Assembly: GCF_037038585.1 (NCBI RefSeq)
Contig: NC_092520.1
Coordinates: forward strand, 9,564,501-9,628,500
Direction of reading: 5' to 3'
Source: Patagioenas fasciata
Taxonomy: Eukaryota; Chordata; Aves; Columbiformes; Columbidae
DNA length: 64,000 bases
Part shown: positions 55,864 through 64,000 of the stretch, in pieces
Layout of the letters: each line of letters begins with the position of its first letter
Position numbering within the stretch: position 1 is the first letter of the stretch
Notes under the pieces: generated by a model
The model's database searches: none
Seen by the model: only the letters and a program-made list of their open reading frames with translations
Told to the model about the DNA's origin: nothing
Position numbers and translations under genes: made by a program

Positions 55864-56582
55864 TTTTTCTGCTTCTGAGCTCCTGGTTAACTTAGAGGAA
55901 GATATTCCTGTTTGAAAGCTCCCAAGGAAGCTCTTGGGTTTTCCTCATTGGGAACCACACTGAGCTGGAACTTGGCATCGTAAAGTAATTCCTGGCTTGT
56001 GGAAGAAAAAGCCTGATGTTGGGACAGTGTTCTGAAGTGAAATATTGATCTCTGTGGGGCAGTATCTGTCTTCACAGCCTGGGTAAGAGGTGAGCAAAAA
56101 GGACAGAATTTGGTACTGTCTAGAAAGAAGTCTGAAGGACTCATGGATGGCAGTGTTTCTGCTGTCACACAGACAAACTGCCTCAGGTGATGACTTGTCA
56201 CTGGCTGTAGTTGATGATTTTTGAACTTCCGTCACAAGGTAAGCCTTTAATTTTAGCACTAACAAGAGGTAGATCTTTTCTGGTATCTGCTCAGCTGAAA
56301 GTCCCGAATCCTCACTTCTAATAGTGGCATTTTTGCTACTGTTTTGGCCCACATTGTAACCTGAGATTTTGTGAAGGTTTGTTTGTTTCTGCTTCTGTCA
56401 AGTCATGCGATGTCACTTGGTGAGTCCTGCCTTTTATTGTGGAACTGTTTTTCTGCTGTTCCATTGTCTGGACTTAGCAGAGCCTGTTTTTCAGCTTCTG
56501 CTTCTTTACTGCCTGGACCTTAGTGCAAAAATGAGGTAGAAAACAACTGGCATCTTTTCCGTTTCACAGAAAGCGTGCTCAG

Positions 56583-56879
56583 ATGGAGCTCGTCAAACAT
56601 TTATTGTATGGCCTTCACATCAGTTGCTGCGTCTCATGGTTCAGAGCCAGGCAGCGTCGGCCCCTTGTCCTCCGAGTGACACTGGGGGTACGGCCGGTGT
56701 CACGGCTCGGGCAGTCAGCATTCACAAATGCACTTTTTGACAATGACAGAGGACTTGATCGTAATTTGGTTTCCCAAACTCGGGAAGAAGAAGAAGAAGC
56801 AGCAAGATTAATGGATTTTTATCCTTTAGATTTTAAAGAGCAAATCTCAAAGAAGAGAGCTAATCACACCTTAGTTTAG
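56583..56879 (+). other. 98-codon open frame of unknown origin
   Basis: The frame is open from 56535 and carries ATG at 56583. The first half is Arg-rich and ordinary. The second half reads SAFTNALFDNDRGLDRNL, then a REEEEEAA acidic run encoded by a GAA repeat, then MDFYPLDFKEQ and a basic C-terminus with stop TAG. An acceptor-like TTTTCCGTTTCACAG ends at 56569. CpG content (GGCAGCGTCGGCC, GTACGGCCGGTGTCACGG) is higher than in the surrounding intron. No family is recognised, and no polyadenylation signal or poly-A tail follows closely. It could be an unannotated terminal exon, a retrocopy remnant or chance. Confidence 0.25.
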
Positions 56880-58895
56880 ACTTGAAGACAATGTGCTTGA
56901 GTGAGAAATGTGGTGTTTGTTTTTGATTTTTTTTTTAAATGTAATTTCAATAGGCTATCTTTAATACTCTATAATGAAATGGAAGTGGAGCATAGCATTC
57001 TCTGGTACTCATGGCACTTAGATTATTTTGCAAAACAGTCTCAAAATCTGCAGTTGTCTTTCAGAAATATCTCAAAGGAAGGAAAAAATGATGAAACAAG
57101 GTGGCTGACAAATTCAAAGACCTGCATAACTAGAATATACTTGTTATTCATTCTGGTCTCTTTTTCATTTCGTTTGCTCTCTGACAGATAGAACCAATAA
57201 TTGAGAACGATGTTTTATTAATTTTAAGCTCTCCTAATGCTTTTTGTTTACTCTAATAATTAGCTATGTGTATGCAGAAATAATATTAAAAAGCCTTTCA
57301 GCTTGGAAATAATTAAAACTAAACCCAGTTTTGAAGAAGAATGTGGAAAAGAAAGCTCATTTTCTCTTCTCGGCAGACTTGTAAGTGTAGTTAACCTTCT
57401 CACGCTTCTGCTTTTGTCTTGTTCTTGCATCATCCCCAGGGTGCAGAGCAGTTCGAGAACAGATGCTGTTAGTGCCGTGTGCCAGTTGTGTACTGGAGCA
57501 GTAAAGCAGGAGGAGGTGTAAATGTAGTAGCAGCAAAAAACCAGAATGGTTTCTGTCAAGATGTTAATAAAGTTAATGTAGGCTACTTGAAAAGAGGCAA
57601 ATTTTTCTGAGTAGTTCGGAGGATATGGAAGTTATTCAGAAGAAGTGGGTGCATTTTAATGCCTGCTGGTGATGTTCCGATCTATTCCACAGGCACCTAA
57701 GCAGAAAAAAAACCAATCACCTTTTCACAGAGTCATTGAGTTTATTGTGGTGACTGTGCAGGGAAGTGTATTGTGTGATCAACATTTCCAAACTCCTTGC
57801 TTAGAAATTAAGTGCAGATGTTTTCAACTAATCAAAGACTTGAGCATATTTTATTCTAGTCGATAAATGCTCAAGATACTTTCCAAAACTTTTATTTTGG
57901 AATTCAGAATTAGATGCCATAAGTGGGTAAGCTATGTACTTTACACGTATCATGTTCTGTGGGATAGGCAGTTTGGCAACAGAAACAGGCAATATTGGAA
58001 TAAATTGCTACTTTTACATATAAATGTTACATAAAACTCATATGAGGAGGGAAAGAAGCTGAAGTCTTACTTTCTTTTGATTAGAGCATAATGTAGACTA
58101 ATTTGATTAACAGAATACTTTACATAATCAAATTGTGGATAGCTCATGGCACTCTGTGATGATTTTGAAAAGTTGAAACTTGAAGTCATTGTCACTACCC
58201 CCACCCTGAATCTTTAAAAGGCAGGTTTTAAAATAAGGAGTTATGTGAACTTAAACATTGCTGATGTCTTCACTTTTAAGTAATACAATAATAAAGTTAG
58301 ATCCTGGCAGCTGGTGTTCTGGTGGATTGACATGGCTAATTGGCTTTGGCATCTTGGCCTCAGGAAACCTCATCCATCGCTTCAGAGCAGGACGTTTGGC
58401 AGGAGTCAGAGAAAACATTTCATACTTTGTCTCTGGCTTTCTATGCAAAGCTGCTTTGCATTTTTGAACTTTCCAGTGTATCTCATTAGAAGCTTAATGT
58501 AATACTTATCTTTAATGCTCCTTTAACATGATCTTCTCTAGTGAATAACTACCAGTTTGGCTTTCCAGAATTAGCAAAAATGTCAATATTGCAAATCAGT
58601 TTTGAAATTTACCTCTCAGATAAAGCTTAGAGGTTATGCAGAATTTCCTATGAGAAATATGCTAAGTGCTAATGAAAGCTAGTTCACTTTTATAGTTAAC
58701 TCTTTGCTAGTGAGTATTAATCTAATGAATTATACGTTAGTTATCAGTGAGTAATAATTGAAATTAAAGTAATGCTGAACTTTAGGTTCTCAAGAGCTCT
58801 CTCAGGCGCCCATCTGTAGTGTGCACAGCATTGCTGATTACGGGAATTGCTGTGGGCAGTGATTTGATAGATCAAAATGATGGGTCAGGAGAGAG

Positions 58896-59655
58896 TTCAC
58901 AGAATCACAGGATACATCACAGGATGGTTGGGTTGGAAGGGACCTCTGGAGATCATCCAGTCCAACCCACCTGCTAAAGCAGGTTCACCAGAGCAGATCA
59001 CACAGGAATGTGTCCAGGTGGGTTTGAATGTCTCCAGAGAAGGAGACTCCACAGCCTCTCTGGGCAGCCGGTTCCAGGGCTCTGGTACCTCAAAGTCAAG
59101 AAGTTTCTCCTCATACTCAGATGGAACCTCCTGTGCCCGTTGCCCCTCATCCTATCGTTGGGCACCACTGAAAGGAGTCTGGTCCGTCCTCTTGACACCC
59201 ACCCTTGAGATATTCATAAACATTGATGAGATCCCCTCTCAGCTTCTCTTCTCCAGGCTGAACAGACCCAGCTCTCTCAGTCTCTCCTCATAAGAAAGAT
59301 GCTCCAGACCCCTCATCATCTTCATAGCACTCAGCTGGACTCCCTCCAGTAATTCCTTGTCCTTCTTAAACTGGAGAGCCCAGAACTGGACCCGGTACTG
59401 CAGATGGGGCCTCACCAGGGCAGAGTAGAGGGGGACGAACAACCTCCCTGGACCTGCTGGTCACACTTTTCCTAATACACCCCAGGTACCGTTGACCTTC
59501 TTGGCCACAAGGGCGCATTGTTGACTCTTGGTCAACCTCTTGTTGACCAGGACTCCTAAGTCCTTCTCTGCAGAGCTGCTTTCCAGCAGGTCCATTCCTG
59601 ACCTGTACTGGTGCCTGGGGTTACTCCTCCCCAAGTGCAGGACCCTGCACCTGCC
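58896..59655 (-). mobile_element. CR1 LINE fragment, ORF2 C-terminal end and 3' UTR
   Basis: Reverse copy of about 760 bp from TTCACAGAATCACAGGATAC and GGTTGGAAGGGACCTCTGG to TCCCCAAGTGCAGGACCCTG, a position inside ORF2 that corresponds to about 53.5 kb in the longest copy. It shares the tail variant of the copies at 3.4, 12.6 and 45.0 kb. Only short pieces of ORF2 are open. Confidence 0.92.
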
Positions 59656-62600
59656 TCAAGGAAGTTGAGGCTTTTCCTGGAAAGGGTTTCAGAGGTCTTC
59701 TGGGGGAAGCTTCTGAGAGCAAGAGTCTCCTGCTCTTCCTACTTGACGATAACCTTAGCAGTCAACTTCATTTCTCTCAGATCTTTATGTAGTCAGATAG
59801 TTGCAGTTTCCTCCTCAGACCTTCCAGAAATGCAGGGAGAACACCTCTTCCTCCTTTAGCAGCTGTCCCTGTTACCTGGCAGCTTCTGGGTTTCTGCGGT
59901 TTCAGATGACGGGCAGATGCGTTTGCTCTGGGAGAAACACAGTCTGAGGGCTGAAGAAGTTGAGGTGGGACCTTAAGCAAAAGTAATGCTTTTTGTTACT
60001 GTATGTGATAATGTAGGTGTTGAAAGGGGAACTTCTCTACAAGGAAGGGATTTTTTTTTTCGTTTCCTGCAATATTTTCCATTTGTACCTTCAGTGCTGC
60101 TTCAGAAGTCTGAGGGTCCATGTGCTGCTGGCGGGAGGGAAATGTTAAGGTAAAATCCTACAGCAGCTCATCACTCCTTCCCTTGCCCCAAATCCTGAAG
60201 TCCACTGCTGGAGCTCGAAAATCAGTGTGGGTGTCCTGCACACGAGGTGACAGTATTTGAGACAACAGGCTGTTAATGTATCTGCTCTATGAAACGCCAA
60301 GCTGAGGTGTAAAGAACAAAGGAAAGGTGTCCTCAAGCTGGTTCTCTGCAAACTCTTGATCTTTTGGGGAGCACTTGTAATGACTTTTTATCAGATACCA
60401 GATTTACCAGGAGCACACAAGTTACCTGACTTGCTCTTATTGGAGCACAAAGGGGCAAAAAGGTCTTGGCGTGTGGTCAGAGATACAGAGGCCTGTGGAT
60501 CAGCGGAACTGCCGAGTGCGTTGGCTAAAATCTGTAAATACCCACTTTAACTGTGTCTCTCTACTGCCGTTTAACCAAACTGGGAAATTTTAATGTAGAG
60601 AATTTTGGAATCTTTATAGTTGTTGTCAAACTGTTTCATTATGGTTTCTGGGATTGATAAAATATTATGAACGCTAGTCTTGGAGAACTAATTTCATTTT
60701 ATAGAAGAGGGCGGCTTCGATTCTGTTTTCAAAATACGCAGAATGAAAGCATTTCTAGGAGGAATACAGTTTACAAAGTGTAAGTTCATCCTGCAGGTTT
60801 GCCATTTTTTTAATTTAAATTTTATTTTAACACAGTGTTAATCTTACTGTAGAACTGGAAGGAGCGTGCGTTGTTTCTGATTAATCCTATATTACATTTA
60901 ATTATGATTTTCTGCGCACCACATGTTGAAATTAAATCCTTCATGCTTTTAATTACCTATATCCACTCCTAATATATTAGTGCCAGTGCCAGTCTGATAT
61001 TGTTCCTGACATCATTTATGGGATAATAATTGAACAGAGCAGCAGTTTTGGCCCAGAAATAATTTTGCTCCTTTTAAAACTCCAAGCTTTCAAAATTAAA
61101 GTCAATCATGTGTTTTAAGTGCCTAAATACTAGTTCTATGGAAAGTTTTGGAGTTTGTCTTAAAGTTACAAACAGCTTTTTCTGTACAAAAGGGAGCTGA
61201 TTTGGAAAATATTACAGTTAGCTTCTCTTTTTTTCAGTTTCTGTGATGCAAACCAAAACCTATACCAATCTGAAATAATTGCTATTATATTTCCACTTCT
61301 GCATTTTGAAGGAACATTTTCTGTGTTTAAAAGTGTCATGGCTATGTATAAAAATTATTTCAAAAGTCTTATTATAAATAAGTAAATATTTTTACTTATG
61401 TTTATGATCAGATATAATGGATGTGCTGGTGTAGCTGTAACCTCCTGTAAACTGGCAAATGACAACACGTGGCCGTTTAAGTTCTTTACACGACACTGTT
61501 AGAGGATACGTGGATTTTTAAACAGTACTGAGACTAAACTTTCTAATGGTGTAAACAGTCACTGCTTTGGCATTCGGGGCGAGCCGCTTCATTTGAAATC
61601 TTGTCTCTGTGATGTGCTCCTTATGCCGCTAATAAGGTTAGAAAAGCGGAGGAGGAGAACAGCTAGCACAGGCTGTAAATGTCAGTCTGGATGGAAGGCA
61701 GGTCAGCTTGAAAACAATCCTGGGGCTGGAGAAGTGGAAGGAAAAACTCCTTTCTCCAAGCTGAGCTCTTACGAGAAAACAGTGTTTAAGTAAATGTAGA
61801 ATTATGATCATTTTTGGTAAAGCAGAAGGAAGTAATTCCGAGGTATCAAACTACATCTAGTAAAAGTGGGGAGAGTTGAAGACAGAGAAAGATTTATTGT
61901 AGCCACATCTAAAGCCAGCAGGCAGTTTTTTATGTTGGTTTGAGCCCTGTTTACATGTGAAACTTCCCAATTAGTGTCCTGTCTCCAAGACTGTTCTGTC
62001 TTTGGAGACAAACTGACTATAACAGCATTTTTACAGGAAAAAAAAAAAGCAGTATAACAGTAGGGTCTTTCCAAATCTCCTTCTTTGTCTTTTCTACCGT
62101 TTCCACACAACAGAGCAACGATCAGCAAATCAAACCATTAGTCACTATGGACATTGCAATAGCGCATCAGTTACTGTATCTTAATTACAATATGCTGTTA
62201 AATAGGGTTATTTCAGAGGAGCTGCATCGTTTGAGTTTGGTCTTACATGGCCATTTCCATGCGAATGTGAATGTTTTTGTAATGTGAGCGGTGTGATTCT
62301 TTGGGGAGTTTCTTTATGATTCAGTAACCTGTATGTGACAGAAGCAGCCGAGCGCTTCAGTAGCTCCTGCCCTTAAGTCTTGGGGGTTGCGGGAGATTTT
62401 TGCAGGCTTCCTAAAAATAAGTCTGGAAATGGAAATTCTGCATTCAGTATTTCTAGGGAGAAGAATGATCCGAAGTGGGAATCGGGAAGAGGGGCTGAGT
62501 GCTGTCAGTTTGAAAACATCCGCGTCTTGACTTTCATACCTGATTTATGTCGACAGAACGCGTTTTGTCAGTGAATTGGCACATATGCAGCGTTTCTGGA

Positions 62601-62747
62601 TTTTCTTAAGGATATCCACCATAGCTTGAGTTGCAAAAAGTGTGAGCGTTGGTTTCAGTAAGACTTTTAAATAACTTCATGAAAATGTCCTGAATGTGTT
62701 TAACCCTCCTCCAAAATCAAACTCAATAGTTTTTCACCTTCGAATAT

Positions 62748-63401
62748 TGTCCTGGTTTTGTTAAAAACAAGTTTCTCTTTTAGTGAATTTGCCTGTCAGC
62801 TAAAACCTTCATGTTAGCTGCATTTTCCTGGAGAACCCGACACATGTTTTGGTTAAACCTAGCAATGGAATGCAAACTTATTGATAAGCACGGATGGACA
62901 TCTCCTGAGAGGGGCAACGAGAAACTGATGACCGAGAGACTGACCAATGGTGTATAACATTCCATTCATGTGAATACTTCATATAAAAGTGGGAGATCAC
63001 GAGGATCTCGCCTCTTTTTCCCTTTTTCCCTCATGGCTGACATTAGGAGAGGACCTTGCTGGTCATCCCTGCGAACTGAGGCCTAGTGAGAGACTGAATC
63101 CAGCTCCGGTTGGCTACAGAGTCTAATCCAGGACTTTGGGTGCTGGCTCTGCAGTTGCTGAGACTTTCAAGATTGGTTTTGTATATTTTGTATTATTTTC
63201 TCTATTCTTATTAGTAGCATTAGTAAAACATCTTTAACTTTTCCAACTCTCTTCTCTCTGTCCTTCTTTCCCTCCCGATCGCCTGTCCTGAGTGGGAAGG
63301 GGGGAGAGGGAGGGGCGAAAGGGGGAAGTGTGTGGGGGAGAGGAGGTTAACAATACATCTGCCAGGGTTTGATTGTCACCCTGCAGTCTTAACCCTCGAC
63401 A
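62748..63401 (+). mobile_element. Solo LTR of an avian endogenous retrovirus with intact 5-bp target duplication
   Basis: It starts TGTCCTGGTTTTGTTAAA and ends CAGTCTTAACCCTCGACA (654 bp, TG...CA). The flanks AATAT (62743-62747) and AATAT (63402-63406) are a perfect 5-bp target duplication, which fixes the boundaries. CCAAT (62944-62948) and TATAAAAG (62982-62989) stand in normal promoter order and define U3. A T-rich stretch near 63180-63240 with AGTAAAACA is the likely R/U5 part. The 5' end and the AACC...CGACA 3' end resemble ERVL-type avian LTRs. No viral gene remains, so the provirus has recombined down to one LTR. Confidence 0.88.
63294..63343 (+). repeat. G-rich, G-quadruplex-like segment in the LTR
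   Basis: Runs of 3-6 G are separated by 2-9 nt (GGGAAGGGGGGAGAGGG, AGGGGCGAAAGGGGG, TGTGGGGGAGAGG), meeting the four-run G-quadruplex pattern. It lies close to the 3' end of the solo LTR. Confidence 0.6.
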
Positions 63402-64000
63402 AATATTTTAACATGTTGATGAATATACTCTTCTTCAATTGCAGATCACTTCATCTTGAAAATGTCTGCTTTAATCTATATAAACCTTGGGTAAAGGACC
63501 TGGTGGCTGCAGCCTCTTTCATTCAAGTTTGCTCGTGCAATTCTTGAGACAAAATTCTGTTTTCAGCATTTAATCTACAGTATTTTATGTGTTGTTTTGC
63601 AGATCAGCATGTTGATTATAAGGTTTTAATTGTCAGTCGCTTTGCACAAATTTTGGAAGAATGGATTGGAAATACGCACTCCACCCATGTGTGAGCTCAG
63701 GTCTTCATTAACAAGCAGGAGCTTTTCAAATGATGGTCATTCTCCCCTATAAAAACATGCAGTTATCTTTAGTCCCAACTTTTCTTTTAACACACTGAAA
63801 TTCTCTGCAGTCCAAGAAATGACTTCTCAAATAACCCTTTTGCTGTACATTTAAACCCCGATGTTCACCATGTCTCTTAATCTCAGCCTAATTAAGGCTG
63901 CTGGGAGCTGCACCAGGTTCCTTGGCACATTAAGTTGCACAGACTGGCCCCTTGACCACGACTCCACTCGTACAGTATCAACCATTTTGTCTCGAATTGG

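Larger units (their letters stand above)
49057..64000 (+). other. TMEM135: TMEM135 intron 4, 5' part
   Basis: At least 14.9 kb, continuing beyond the window. Named content is CR1 copies at 50723-51430, 53298-54239, 55643-55863 and 58896-59655, an open frame at 56583-56879, and a solo LTR at 62748-63401. The segment 54280-54720 is purine-rich on the + strand. Stretches 49057-50722, 51431-53297, 56880-58895, 59656-62747 and 63407-64000 hold nothing I can name. Confidence 0.6.

Noticed and set aside
57955-58010. GCAACAGAAAC near 57976 as the start of TMEM135 exon 5 (A-T-E-T)
   Set aside because: It is not preceded by an acceptor, and the following codons do not match the expected L-F-R-M block.
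58877-59293. 138-codon + frame
   Set aside because: It reads the antisense strand of a CR1 copy. The same peptide-like phrases recur at 12.7, 45.0 and 50.8 kb.
61220-61260. TTCTCTTTTTTTCAG as an acceptor for exon 5
   Set aside because: The sequence after it gives no TMEM135-like peptide in the required phase.
62748-63401. A full provirus at the LTR
   Set aside because: Only one LTR lies between the AATAT duplications. There are no gag, pol or env remnants beside it.

Overview
The window is vertebrate nuclear DNA, almost certainly from a bird. The interspersed repeats are nearly all CR1 LINE fragments (at least 13, several ending in the short ATTCTGTGA-type 3' repeat typical of avian CR1). 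There are also two solo LTRs of avian ERV type. I saw no Alu, B1 or L1-like repeats. Genes are sparse, introns are long and AT-rich, and there is one sharp CpG island. I cannot name the species.

One protein-coding gene is secure: the 5' part of TMEM135 (transmembrane protein 135, also known as PMP52), on the + strand. Its first four coding exons lie at 8522-8662, 22866-22993, 28757-28849 and 49023-49056. They total 396 nt (132 codons), join in frame (exon ends in phase 0, 2, 2, 0) and match the conserved N-terminus of the vertebrate protein (about 458 aa in human). Exon 1 starts inside a GC-rich, TATA-less CpG-island promoter. The rest of the gene lies beyond 64000.

Layout: 1-8000 is the upstream flank, with two CR1 copies placed 5' end to 5' end (2463-3020 and 3443-3699). 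8000-8700 is the promoter and exon 1. 8697-9300 is a strikingly G-rich, imperfectly repeated tract at the start of intron 1. 9301-22865 is the rest of intron 1, with a CR1 at 12621-12903 inside the longest open frame of the window. 22994-28756 is intron 2. 28850-49022 is intron 3, with an old CR1 ORF2 fragment (34958-35815), a solo LTR on the minus strand (39096-39801) and three more CR1 copies. 49057-64000 is the start of intron 4, with four CR1 copies, a 98-codon ORF of unknown origin (56583-56879) and a well preserved 654-bp solo LTR with a perfect 5-bp target-site duplication (62748-63401).

I found no RNA gene, CRISPR array or new multi-gene system. The observations most worth checking are the G-rich tract just downstream of the promoter, the 34-nt frame-determining exon 4, the ~700-bp inverted CR1 pair in intron 4, the intact solo LTR with a G-quadruplex-like segment, and two open frames with partly coding-like composition (12539-13264 minus and 56583-56879 plus).
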